Shown here one piece after another: positions 17,596 to 25,484 of a stretch of 64,000 nt of DNA. Location of the stretch: contig CP065001.1 in the NCBI GenBank assembly GCA_016700155.1, forward strand, positions 3,162,001 through 3,226,000, given 5' to 3'. Source of the stretch: Ignavibacteriales bacterium (GTDB taxonomy: Bacteria > Bacteroidota > Ignavibacteria > Ignavibacteriales > Ignavibacteriaceae). Each line of letters starts with the position of its first letter. The first letter of the stretch is position 1. Position numbers and translations under genes: made by a program. The notes under the pieces were generated by a model, which was not told the origin of the DNA, did no database searches, and saw only the letters and a list, made by a program, of their open reading frames with translations.

Positions 17596-18355
17596 ATGCT
17601 AATCCAATCGAAATAATAATCAGCATTACTGCTACTATAATCTTAACAGATTGATACGTAATTTTTTTTAATATCTTATTGCCTATGTAAGCCCCTGCAA
17701 AAGCTGCCAGTACAGATATGACTAAGAGTGTCATATTCTGTTTCAATTCTGTTTGAAATATTTTTGAACTGTAAACCGAAAGTCTTGTTAAATCAATCAG
17801 ACATGCGATTACAACACCGGTTCCAATAAATGATTCTTTACTTAAGTTTAGTTTTACAAGAAATGCGCTCCTCAAAGCTCCCTGGTGACCGGAAAGCCCG
17901 CCAAAGAATCCACTCAGGATTCCCCCCATTGTTAAGTACTTTTTATTGAAAGATAATTTCTCAAATCTTTTTGAAAATTCTGCCATCACAAACACAAAAA
18001 TCAAAACCGAAATTATAAGCTTTACAATTTCAATGTTATAGACTGAGTCGTAAAAACGATACTGAGTAAGCGGCTTGATACCTGAAAGTAAAGAAAGTAA
18101 TTCAGCACCAAGAAAGGCTCCAAGGATAGCAGGTAAACCAAAAAGAAGAATAGAATTTTTATCCGAGAATTTTGCAAAGAGAATCAACTTGAAAATATTA
18201 TTGAGAAAGTGAACTACAGCAGTTAAAGCTATTGCAATTTCTATCGGATAAAATATTGAGAAAACCGGCAACAGTAATGTTCCCAATCCAAATCCTGAAA
18301 ACAAAGTAAGCCCTGAAGCTAAAAGTGCAACAAGGGGTATTATTATATATTCCAT
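17582..18355 (-). CDS. TauE/SafE (TSUP) family membrane transporter
   Basis: A 257-aa protein with eight or so hydrophobic segments in two similar halves. The N-terminal half has GLTLFSGFGLGTLLLPVF and the C-terminal half GGILSGFFGGLSGHQGALR, the two inverted-repeat signatures of this family. Members export sulfite, sulfoacetate or other small sulfur-containing anions. No sulfur-metabolism genes are adjacent, so the substrate stays open. It is divergent from the membrane protein gene at 18446. Confidence 0.9.
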   Translation of the reverse strand: MEYIIIPLVALLASGLTLFSGFGLGTLLLPVFSIFYPIEIAIALTAVVHFLNNIFKLILFAKFSDKNSILLFGLPAILGAFLGAELLSLLSGIKPLTQYRFYDSVYNIEIVKLIISVLIFVFVMAEFSKRFEKLSFNKKYLTMGGILSGFFGGLSGHQGALRSAFLVKLNLSKESFIGTGVVIACLIDLTRLSVYSSKIFQTELKQNMTLLVISVLAAFAGAYIGNKILKKITYQSVKIIVAVMLIIISIGLASGMI

Positions 18356-18445
18356 TTATTGCCGGTAAGGTTTTATCATTTCGTGATTGAATTTCTTCAA
18401 ATCAAATCTAATTTGTTTAACTTTGAAAAACGAATTAATGGAATA

Positions 18446-19210
18446 ATGAAACAAAGTATCATCCTCTGGCTCGGCGCTATTGTAATTACATTTCTGTCTG
18501 GGTACGTTGAAAGTGTAACCAGCAAGAACTATCCTGTTACAGGTACTATAGGAATTGAAGGTAAAAAAGTTTCATACAAGTTTGATAAAATCACTACTTC
18601 GGAACTGGGATTAGATATTCTTTTAAGAACTGATGCTGACTCATTAAGAGGATATGTTGAATGTAAGTTTGATACTTCGATGGTTTGGCAAAGTTATCCT
18701 CTAAAAGAAGAACTGCAGATATTAAAAACTCATATCTCAATTCCAAAAGATATTAAACAAATTATCTACCGTGTTGTTTTATTTCATAAACAGAACAGAA
18801 CAATTTTACAGGATAGAAATGAGCCGGTACTACTTACTGTAAAAGGTAGGGTTCCTAAAATGATCGATACATTTTTCTATTTGTTCCTGTTTTGCGGTCT
18901 GCTTCTTTCAGCGAGAAGTGGATTGGAATTCTTTAATCAAAATGAAAAAATAAAAAAGCTATCAATTTTTACTCTTATTTTCCTTTCAAGCGGAATAATA
19001 ATTTTTCTGCCGCTTAAAAAGATTTATGAGTTCCGGGCTTTAGGAAGTAAGGTGTTACCGGCAGGTGATTTAATTGATCAAGCTTTATCCATAATACTGG
19101 TTTTATGGATTGTTGCTGTTGTAATGGAATTTGTTTTTAAGAATTACAGGATTATTCCTCTTATAGCTTCAATACTTACAATAGTATTATTTCAGTTTAT
19201 TGAACTTTAA
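18446..19210 (+). CDS. membrane protein of unknown function with an N-terminal extracytoplasmic domain
   Basis: A 254-aa protein. One N-terminal hydrophobic segment (about 5-18) is followed by about 115 polar residues rich in beta patterns, then three or four membrane helices between about 140 and 254. I do not recognise the family. I prefer the ATG at 18446 over an in-frame TTG at 18359, because the TTG would add 29 residues without a signal-like start and would sit almost on top of the divergent gene. Ends directly at the stop of the convergent phosphatase gene. Confidence 0.65.
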   Translation: MKQSIILWLGAIVITFLSGYVESVTSKNYPVTGTIGIEGKKVSYKFDKITTSELGLDILLRTDADSLRGYVECKFDTSMVWQSYPLKEELQILKTHISIPKDIKQIIYRVVLFHKQNRTILQDRNEPVLLTVKGRVPKMIDTFFYLFLFCGLLLSARSGLEFFNQNEKIKKLSIFTLIFLSSGIIIFLPLKKIYEFRALGSKVLPAGDLIDQALSIILVLWIVAVVMEFVFKNYRIIPLIASILTIVLFQFIEL

Positions 19211-19978
19211 TCAAACCTGATTTAATTCCTGAATCACGATAGAATGAAGATTGCCCGAAGACGCAATAATACTATTACCGGTGATAGCATCATTACCCTG
19301 CCAGTCTGTTATAACTCCACCAGCGCCCTTTACAACCGGTATCAAAGCCATTGAGTCCCATACACTCATAATCGGATCGACGACTATATCCGCATATCCT
19401 GTGGCAAGCAGATAATAACCGTAACAATCACCCCAGCCTCTGTAAATTTTTACTCTGGAAATCAGCTCATCGAATTTTTTTCCGTCCTGGTATTTACCAA
19501 CATTAAGATGATCAGCAGTCAGCAGTACGGCGTTCATAATTGAATCACAAGTTCGTACTGAAACATTTTCCCCGTTCAGCAACGCCGAAGAATTATCGCC
19601 GATAAGAAACTCATTCATCACTGGCTGATTTATAACGCCGAGTATTGGTTCACCATTGTGCGTAAGTGCTATCAGCGTACCGAATGTAATTGTTCCGCAA
19701 ATAAAACTCTTTGTCCCATCAATAGGATCAAGAATCCACTTATACTCTGCGGCGGGATTCTCTATTCCAAACTCCTCACCGATGATTCCATGATCAGGAT
19801 AATGTTTCATTATGGCAGCACGCATAAGTTCTTCGGCTTTCTTATCTGCAATAGTTACAGGAGAATTATCAGATTTAGAATCGATACTTACAGGCGTTCT
19901 AAAATAACGTTTTATAACATCGCCGCTTATGTGCGCAAGTTGCTTTGCGAAAGATTTAAATTCTTTTGAATTTTGCAT
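19211..19978 (-). CDS. inositol-monophosphatase-family phosphatase (possible histidinol phosphatase)
   Basis: A 255-aa enzyme with the metal-binding motifs of the IMPase superfamily: GEEFG (first glutamate) at about 62-66, WILDPIDGTKSF at about 80, and WDSMALIPVVKGAGG near residue 218. These residues bind Mg2+ and the phosphate. The form with DGTKSFICG resembles the HisN-type histidinol-phosphate phosphatases more than classic SuhB, but no histidine genes are nearby. The gene stands alone, convergent with the membrane protein before it. Confidence 0.88.
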   Translation of the reverse strand: MQNSKEFKSFAKQLAHISGDVIKRYFRTPVSIDSKSDNSPVTIADKKAEELMRAAIMKHYPDHGIIGEEFGIENPAAEYKWILDPIDGTKSFICGTITFGTLIALTHNGEPILGVINQPVMNEFLIGDNSSALLNGENVSVRTCDSIMNAVLLTADHLNVGKYQDGKKFDELISRVKIYRGWGDCYGYYLLATGYADIVVDPIMSVWDSMALIPVVKGAGGVITDWQGNDAITGNSIIASSGNLHSIVIQELNQV

Positions 19979-20065
19979 AAGTAAATTTATTAATGATTAA
20001 AAGATCAACCACTAAATCCATTCGGATTAAAACATCTTCACCAAAATTAACTGAAAGAATTTTTT

Positions 20066-20395
20066 ATGACAACAATTCTGCTGCTTATAATTTCAAATAT
20101 CTTTATGACATTTGCCTGGTATGGTCATTTAAAATACAGGGCATCGCCGCTGTGGATAGTAATTCTTGTAAGCTGGGGAATAGCATTCTTTGAATATATT
20201 TTTCAGGTTCCCGCAAACAGAATTGGTTATGGACAGTTTAATGGCGCTGAGCTAAAGACAATTCAGGAGGTGATAACATTAGTTGTATTTTCAATTTTTT
20301 CAATTATCTACTTAAAGGAAGAATTTAAATGGAACTATGCTGTAGGGTTTATACTAATAATTGTAGCAGTGTTTTTTATCTTCAAAAAGTGGTAA
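20066..20395 (+). CDS. DUF486-family small membrane protein (DMT-like)
   Basis: A 109-aa protein with four hydrophobic helices, a typical DUF486 member: TFAWYGHLKYR near the N-terminus, VSWGIAFFEYIFQVPANRIG in the middle, and IQEVITLVVF followed by WNYAVGF near the end. The family resembles one half of drug/metabolite transporters; its function is not established. Its start does not overlap neighbours, and the tRNA gene follows after 64 bases. Confidence 0.88.
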   Translation: MTTILLLIISNIFMTFAWYGHLKYRASPLWIVILVSWGIAFFEYIFQVPANRIGYGQFNGAELKTIQEVITLVVFSIFSIIYLKEEFKWNYAVGFILIIVAVFFIFKKW

Positions 20396-20459
20396 TACTG
20401 CTTTGGCGGGATTACAAACAATTATTATATTTGCGGGGCAAAAATGTTCTTATAAATAC

Positions 20460-20546
20460 GGAGAGATGGCAGAGTGGTTGAATGCGGCGGTCTTGAAAAC
20501 CGTTAAGGATGCAAGTCCTTCCGGGGTTCGAATCCCTGTCTCTCCG
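20460..20546 (+). tRNA. tRNA-Ser (UGA)
   Basis: An 87-base class II tRNA. The acceptor stem pairs GGAGAGA (20460-20466) with TCTCTCC (20539-20545), the anticodon stem pairs GCGGT with ACCGT, and the loop CTTGAAA gives anticodon TGA at 20494-20496. A long variable arm and a T arm with the loop TTCGAAT complete the fold. The discriminator is G; the bases after it are CCC, so a 3' CCA is not encoded exactly and would be added enzymatically. Confidence 0.97.
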
Positions 20547-20560
20547 CCCAGTAAAAATTG

Positions 20561-20605
20561 AATGCGAAGATTGCGATTAAAAGCTGTTTTCGCATTTTTT
20601 GTTTT
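20561..20605 (+). terminator. rho-independent terminator after tRNA-Ser
   Basis: AATGCGAA (20561-20568) pairs with TTCGCATT (20589-20596), followed by further T residues and a second T-run (GTTTTT). It lies 15 bases after the tRNA end. Confidence 0.8.
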
Positions 20606-20901
20606 TGGTAATTGTAACATCAATCTGAAGTGTGATTGAAGCAAAATGTTTCAGTAAATATTTTCCGAATATTATAAATCATTTTATAAACATTTATGAA
20701 ATAACTTCTGTTAAACTGCTTTCAATTTGAATCTGGTATCTTCTTGATTGACACCGTCCCCAAACCTTCTGAATAATAACGAGGCGAATATACCGGCATT
20801 AAAATAATTTTCAGTCGTTCTATTTGATAAATCGACCTGTATAAGTATGGCGATTATTCTTCCAGGTGCTATAAAAGGAAAAATTAGATTGAGTATAAAT
20901 C
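20606..20901. other. intergenic region with no supported gene
   Basis: About 300 bases between the tRNA terminator and the end of the minus-strand membrane protein gene. A minus-strand open frame ends at the TAA at 20711-20713 and runs back to the neighbouring gene without any ATG; it reads with hydrophobic and charged residues (for example ASLLFRRFGDG) and may be a decayed gene end. Otherwise I see nothing. Confidence 0.3.
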
Positions 20902-21477
20902 TTAAGCTGCCTGTTTTTCAAACGAGATTTTTGGTTTGCTGTTTTCGTTTATTATCAGGAAGAATATAGCGAATAATATCTGGATGTAACTTGTAACGAT
21001 ATAATAAACAGCCCCTACTTCCACATTAGTTATCGACACAAAAAATTTAAGTAATAGTGTAAATTCATAAATAACTAAAACCAGATGAAATATCAGAATA
21101 TTTCTATGCAGACTAAAATGAACCGCTAAGATTCTAAGAAGAACTATAAATATGACTGCATGAATTACAAGTGTTAATATTTCGGTTGAAAGATTGCTGA
21201 TCATGAAAAACGGAATGGAAGTCAGTACAAAAAAAATAACTACTCCAATTCTCGTCTTAGTCTTTACATCAAACATCATTAAGTATAAAAATATTATACT
21301 CATAACTAAATAGTAGTCATCAGTTTTTACAGGGACCAGTTCATAGAATGCAATGTAAATTGGATCTGATAAGGCGAGCAATAAAAAAGGTAAAAAAAAT
21401 CTTGTCCTGTATTGGCGAAATGGAACAAACAACCAGAATACTGTAAATATGTAATAAATAATTATTAGTGATTTCAT
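20902..21477 (-). CDS. multi-pass membrane protein of unknown function
   Basis: A 191-aa protein that is almost entirely hydrophobic, with about six membrane segments and a short polar C-terminus ending KPKISFEKQAA. I chose the ATG at 21477 because it shares a base with the stop of the upstream gene (TGATG), which indicates translational coupling; an in-frame GTG at 21501 would overlap by 25 bases. I do not recognise the family. It is the second gene of a two-gene operon that probably answers to the two-component system encoded next to it. Confidence 0.7.
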   Translation of the reverse strand: MKSLIIIYYIFTVFWLFVPFRQYRTRFFLPFLLLALSDPIYIAFYELVPVKTDDYYLVMSIIFLYLMMFDVKTKTRIGVVIFFVLTSIPFFMISNLSTEILTLVIHAVIFIVLLRILAVHFSLHRNILIFHLVLVIYEFTLLLKFFVSITNVEVGAVYYIVTSYIQILFAIFFLIINENSKPKISFEKQAA

Positions 21478-21902
21478 CAGTCCAGGCAATAAGGCGGACA
21501 CTTAAGTCCAAATTCAAGTGTAAATAACCCGGATGTTATAGTCAAAACTGCTTCCCTTCTTTCAATGTAAACTGAGCTTAATGTACTCAAAGTTAAAAGT
21601 TCCTGTAGTACCGTCTTAGAATATAGAGTGAATACCTCTGTATTGTTCATTGTCCCGCCAAATGGTAATAATACATTTCTTTTTCCGTCAAGTATAAATA
21701 ATTCATTATCAACTATTTGAAACATAAGCACCTCAGGACTTTGAGGCAACAAATTTTTTAATACCGTTGCGTCCATTGATACGGAAACCAACACCGGTCC
21801 GAATAAGTCGTTTGCCTGTTCTTTGGTAATAATCTCACCCTGTGCAAGTACGTTTATTGATAAAACAAATATAGCTGAACATATTACTATAAACTGTTTC
21901 AT
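21477..21902 (-). CDS. secreted protein of unknown function, likely target of the adjacent two-component system
   Basis: A 141-aa protein with a signal peptide (FIVICSAIFVLSINVLAQG). The mature part has alternating strand patterns and two cysteines near the end (LKCPPYCLD), which could form a disulfide outside the cytoplasm. GGAGG lies before the ATG. Two ATACGTA-type palindromes lie about 60 bases upstream and match those before the kinase operon. I do not recognise the family. Confidence 0.65.
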   Translation of the reverse strand: MKQFIVICSAIFVLSINVLAQGEIITKEQANDLFGPVLVSVSMDATVLKNLLPQSPEVLMFQIVDNELFILDGKRNVLLPFGGTMNNTEVFTLYSKTVLQELLTLSTLSSVYIERREAVLTITSGLFTLEFGLKCPPYCLD

Positions 21903-21959
21903 AAAAAGCCTCCTGTAATATTTTTCGTGCGAAGCTATTTAATTACAGGTCAACTGTAT

Positions 21960-21977
21960 ATACGTACTTATACGTAT
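21960..21977 (-). promoter_or_regulatory. pair of ATACGTA-type palindromes upstream of the 21902 operon
   Basis: ATACGTAC at 21960-21967 and ATACGTAT at 21970-21977 lie ten bases apart centre to centre, one helical turn. The 14-mer at 21960-21973 is repeated exactly at 24170-24183, upstream of the kinase operon. Best read as the binding site of the NarL-type regulator encoded between the two. Confidence 0.65.
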
Positions 21978-22035
21978 TTTTTAGGTTTTCAACTATATAT
22001 TGTAAGGAATTCGGGGAAAGTATAATATGAATTGT

Positions 22036-22698
22036 TTACGTAGATTTTATCCGCATCTTGTAGGCGATTGAATATTTGATTAACTGCGGCATTGATTCAA
22101 GACCCAGCTTTTGCATTATATGCGACCTGTGTGTATCAACAGTTCGTTTTGATATGTGAAGTTTATCAGCTATCTCAATACTTGTAAATCCGCGTCCGAT
22201 TAAAAGAAGAATCTCTTCTTCCTTCTGTGTCAGTTTTATTGATTCTGTAATATTTAGTTCCTGGAATTCTTCATCATAAGTTTTTATTAATTTTTCTAAT
22301 TCATCCTCTGTAAAATCAGGACCGAAATAATATTTACCGGCCGCCACACTCGTAATTGCTTTTAGAAGTTCGGGTTTTGAAATATCTTTACTTACCAGTC
22401 CTCTTCCCCCGCTCTTGTAGCAATGATATATATAATCTTCACCGTTGAACATTGAGAGGAATAGTACTTTTACGGCGTTAACTCTTTCTTTGATTTTTCT
22501 TATAGCTTCAGGTCCGGATAAAACGGGCATTGATATGTCGGCAATTATTAAATCGGGTTGAAGGATGAAATATTTTTCTACAAGATCATTACCATTCCTG
22601 GCTTCGCCAATGATCTGTATATTATTTTCATTTTCGATTAAACTCACAAGTCCTTTTCGGAATAGCTCATGATCGTCTGCAAGTAAAATTTTTATCAT
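22036..22698 (-). CDS. NarL/FixJ-family response regulator
   Basis: A 220-aa regulator. The receiver domain (1-120) has D8-D9, phosphorylated D54 in IADISMP, S82 and K104. The LuxR-type helix-turn-helix lies at about 155-200 (LTQKEEEILLLIGRGFTSIEIADKL, then HISKRTVDTHRSHIMQKL). Its start overlaps the kinase stop by four bases (ATGA), so kinase and regulator form a cognate pair. Likely targets are its own operon and the 21902 operon, both of which carry the palindrome pair. Confidence 0.95.
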   Translation of the reverse strand: MIKILLADDHELFRKGLVSLIENENNIQIIGEARNGNDLVEKYFILQPDLIIADISMPVLSGPEAIRKIKERVNAVKVLFLSMFNGEDYIYHCYKSGGRGLVSKDISKPELLKAITSVAAGKYYFGPDFTEDELEKLIKTYDEEFQELNITESIKLTQKEEEILLLIGRGFTSIEIADKLHISKRTVDTHRSHIMQKLGLESMPQLIKYSIAYKMRIKST

Positions 22699-23843
22699 TT
22701 TATTTCCACGGGAATTTCTGCTATTAATGTCACACCACTCTCTTCGGAGGAATCTATTTTCAATAGTCCTCCTAAGTTTTCTGTTCTTTCCTTCATATTA
22801 AACAATCCGAAACCTGTTAATGTGTCATCCGCATAATTATTTTCATTTATACCTTCACCATTATCGGATATAACCACCCTGTATGATGAATCATCCCTGA
22901 ATAATGTTACACTGAACTCTGAAGCACCGGAGTGTTTAATTATATTACTAAGTGCCTCCTGAACAAACCGGTAAAAGAATATTTCATACTTTTTATCCAA
23001 TCTTTTATCAAGTCCCAAAACTTGCACACTACCTTTAATTCCACTTTCACGCACCGTTGTATTGCACAGAGTTTTTAGCGCCGCATCCAATCCCATCTCA
23101 TCAAGTATCTTTGGTTTCAGGTCATATATTATACGCCTGAGTTCTTCAGTGATTTTTTCAAGCTGCTTTTTCAGGAATTCAAAATTATCGGGCTGTGTAA
23201 CCGGATTCTCATCCATTATTTTTCTTAAACTCAATTGAATGAAATAGAGTTCCTGAACTATCCCGTCGTGTAATTCGGTAGCCATTCTTGAACGTTCTTC
23301 TTCAATAAGATTCTGTAAGTACTGGGATAACTTTCTTAATTTTTTTTCAAGCAGTTTTGTTTCAGAAATATCTCTGAAATAAAGCTGGGCAATTCCCAGG
23401 TTAGAATTCCCTTTGATCAGCACGTTATAATAAGTTTCATTATGCAGAAACGGAACGGTTACCGATGAATCGGTTTGTATTTTTTTCAGCAGGTCTGTTT
23501 CAGAAAGTTTAAAATATTTTTCAATAAAATTTGTATTCTCATCGAGCTTAAGCAATTCCATAGCAGAAGAATTATAGAAAATTGCTTTCCCTTCAGTATC
23601 AACTCTTATTACCGGGTCAGGATCCAGTTCAGCAAACAGCGCCATCATTCGGCTCGTTTTAAGTTCTATTTCCTTTTTTTCAAGGATGTGTTTTTGCTCC
23701 ATTGGTCTGATCAGGTACTTGTTTATGAAGTATATGAGGATTATAAGCGTGATTAGAACAAAGATCGAGAGAAAAAATGGATTGGACCAGCTTGTTAGGA
23801 TCTTGAAGAAATCGGTAACATCATTTTCAATTAGGAGAATCAT
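22695..23843 (-). CDS. NarX/DegS-type sensor histidine kinase with a PAS domain
   Basis: A 382-aa kinase. One membrane helix at about 23-40 anchors it, a PAS domain follows (about 70-165, beginning LDPDPVIRVDTEG), then a HisKA_3 dimerisation domain with the phosphorylated H192 in MATELHDGIVQEL. The HATPase domain follows with EALSNIIKHSGA, ISDNGEGI and GFGLFNMKERTENLGG. There is almost no periplasmic part, so the signal is probably sensed by the cytoplasmic PAS domain or within the membrane. It overlaps the small upstream gene by 17 bases. Confidence 0.95.
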   Translation of the reverse strand: MILLIENDVTDFFKILTSWSNPFFLSIFVLITLIILIYFINKYLIRPMEQKHILEKKEIELKTSRMMALFAELDPDPVIRVDTEGKAIFYNSSAMELLKLDENTNFIEKYFKLSETDLLKKIQTDSSVTVPFLHNETYYNVLIKGNSNLGIAQLYFRDISETKLLEKKLRKLSQYLQNLIEEERSRMATELHDGIVQELYFIQLSLRKIMDENPVTQPDNFEFLKKQLEKITEELRRIIYDLKPKILDEMGLDAALKTLCNTTVRESGIKGSVQVLGLDKRLDKKYEIFFYRFVQEALSNIIKHSGASEFSVTLFRDDSSYRVVISDNGEGINENNYADDTLTGFGLFNMKERTENLGGLLKIDSSEESGVTLIAEIPVEIK

Positions 23844-24090
23844 TTCCCTGTTTGGATAAAAGAATGTCGTATAATTTATCTGTTACAGATATAATATACT
23901 CTTTTTGAGATAGACTATCCTTATTATCCAGAACATTATTAATAGCACCGAATATTTCTTCATGTAATAAAAGTGGAAATCTTTCGTTTATTTTTTTTTG
24001 AAAGTAAAATTTGTCCTGGTATTCTTCAATATTAAAATGATATATTTTTAATATGCTATTGACCTCACCATAAAAATCCCTTCGTGTCAT
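23827..24090 (-). CDS. small protein of unknown function at the head of the two-component operon
   Basis: An 87-aa soluble protein, mostly helical in appearance and rich in K, E, Y and F, with no signal peptide. Its 3' end overlaps the kinase start by 17 bases, so the three genes are translated from one message. A ribosome site (AGGAGAGA) precedes the ATG. I do not recognise the family. Its position suggests an accessory role in kinase signalling, but nothing in the sequence shows this directly. Confidence 0.65.
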   Translation of the reverse strand: MTRRDFYGEVNSILKIYHFNIEEYQDKFYFQKKINERFPLLLHEEIFGAINNVLDNKDSLSQKEYIISVTDKLYDILLSKQGNDSPN

Positions 24091-24152
24091 CAGTCTCTCC
24101 TTAACTGTTGTTCTAAACTTATGCGATTAGAAAAAATCTTACATCAGTACAA

Positions 24153-24183
24153 ATACGTATTTTCACAAAATACGTACTTATAC
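24153..24183 (-). promoter_or_regulatory. ATACGTA-type palindromes upstream of the two-component operon
   Basis: ATACGTAT at 24153-24160 and ATACGTAC at 24170-24177, the second within a 14-mer identical to 21960-21973. They lie 63-93 bases before the first gene of the kinase operon, consistent with autoregulation. Confidence 0.65.
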
Positions 24184-24353
24184 TGATTCATCCGGGAAAA
24201 CGAATCTATATTTTTTCATAAGAAAATGATGATAACAAAAACAAATATTGATTTAGGTAGAAGTGTGGTGATATATTCAGTGGGCATCGCTTATGGGCTG
24301 GGGGAAATCGGGCAGTTTTATTTCTAGCCCGATGTTGTGGAGTGCAATTATTG

Positions 24354-24587
24354 ATGAGGCGGTATAAAAGCCATACTAATGGTGAAAGGTACGTGGGAAA
24401 CAAACTTACAAAAGAAGTTCACGACCTTGACAATGAAAAGCCTCAATGTAAAGTGGATGAGATTATTGATACCGGAAACGATGAAGCTTTCCGGTATTTT
24501 TATGAATCGAAAATTAAAAATTATACTGTCTGCAGTTTCTGTTTCGGGATTTTTATTGAGGTAGTTAAAAAAAATAAATTTTCTTAA
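24354..24587 (+). CDS. small putative zinc-binding protein (Ada-like H/C cluster)
   Basis: A 77-aa protein. It contains YVGNKLTKEVHDLDNE, then a cysteine in PQCKVDEI, and a CSFCFG pair near residue 60. The histidine and three cysteines could hold one zinc ion, as in Ada-like small metal-binding domains with a VGN...H...C...CxxC layout. The ATG at 24354 has GGAG eleven bases before it; a GTG at 24342 is possible. It is convergent with kduD across a shared terminator and lies apart from any operon. The metal and function are inferred. Confidence 0.6.
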   Translation: MRRYKSHTNGERYVGNKLTKEVHDLDNEKPQCKVDEIIDTGNDEAFRYFYESKIKNYTVCSFCFGIFIEVVKKNKFS

Positions 24588-24600
24588 TGATCTACAAACA

Positions 24601-24631
24601 AAAAAACTCAGGTTTAGAGCCTGAGTTTTTT
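24601..24631. terminator. bidirectional rho-independent terminator
   Basis: CTCAGG (24607-24612) pairs with CCTGAG (24620-24625) around a seven-base loop. Six A residues precede and six T residues follow, so it works in both directions and ends both the small zinc-protein gene and the long minus-strand pectin locus. Confidence 0.92.
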
Positions 24632-24660
24632 AATGTTTGGAATGACTATTTGAGTTTCAG

Positions 24661-25422
24661 CTATCTACCCATCCAGCCGCCATCAACTGTTATTACAGTA
24701 CCATTTAAATAATCAGATGCGGGTGAAGCAAGAAATACAACCGTTCCCATCAGGTCTTCAGGTGTTCCCCATTTCCCCTGTGGAATTCTATCAAGTATAG
24801 CTTTATTCCTTACTGGATCTTCTCGTAAAGCTTTTGTGTTTTCTGTAGCAATATATCCGGGAGCTATTGCATTAACATTTACTCCTTTAGATGCCCATTC
24901 ATTTGCAAAAGCCATTGTCAGTTGTTTAATACCGCCTTTGGATGAAGCATAACCGGGCACAAGTATTCCCCCCTGGAATGAAAGAAGTGATGCAATAAAA
25001 ATTACTTTGCCTGAACCTTTTGCAATCATTTCTTTGCCTAACTCTCTTGTTAAAATAAATTGCGATGAAAGATTCACCTCGATAACTTTATCCCAGTATT
25101 CATCTGAATGTTCCGCAATAGGGTTGCGTAAAATTGTACCTGCATTGTTCACAAGAATATCTATCCGTGAAAAATCTTTCTTTACTTTATTGATGAATTC
25201 ATACAAAGAATTTCTGTCGGAAAAATCACTCACATAAGAAGAAAATTTTCTTCCTGTTGCTTTGATGATTTTTTCGGTCTCCGTGAAATCACTTTGATAT
25301 GATACACCAACAATATCAGCGCCTGCCTGTGCAAGCGCTAACGCATAGCTTTGTCCTATTCCCTGGTTAGAGCCTGTTACTAAGGCAGTTTTTCCATCAA
25401 GTCTGAATTTTTCAAGAATCAT
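24661..25422 (-). CDS. kduD: 2-dehydro-3-deoxy-D-gluconate 5-dehydrogenase
   Basis: A 253-aa short-chain dehydrogenase that converts 3-deoxy-D-glycero-2,5-hexodiulosonate (DKII) to KDG with NAD(H), the step after KduI. Visible are the nucleotide site TGSNQGIGQS, the NNAGT motif, the catalytic serine and YASSKGG, and KduD-specific stretches such as ASLLSFQGG, AILDRIPQGKWGTPEDLMG and the C-terminal TVDGGWMGR. I chose the ATG at 25422, giving the length of known KduD, rather than a TTG at 25440. It is the last gene of the pectin locus. Confidence 0.93.
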   Translation of the reverse strand: MILEKFRLDGKTALVTGSNQGIGQSYALALAQAGADIVGVSYQSDFTETEKIIKATGRKFSSYVSDFSDRNSLYEFINKVKKDFSRIDILVNNAGTILRNPIAEHSDEYWDKVIEVNLSSQFILTRELGKEMIAKGSGKVIFIASLLSFQGGILVPGYASSKGGIKQLTMAFANEWASKGVNVNAIAPGYIATENTKALREDPVRNKAILDRIPQGKWGTPEDLMGTVVFLASPASDYLNGTVITVDGGWMGR

Positions 25423-25484
25423 TGTGTTATAATCTTTCAATAGTCATTAATAAAAAAATCTTCTATAATCATAAAACATAAATA

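Noticed and set aside
20711..20904. Minus-strand open frame of about 64 codons downstream of the membrane protein gene
   Set aside because: It has no ATG, GTG or TTG in a useful position and no ribosome site; it may be a decayed gene end or chance. Not annotated as a gene.
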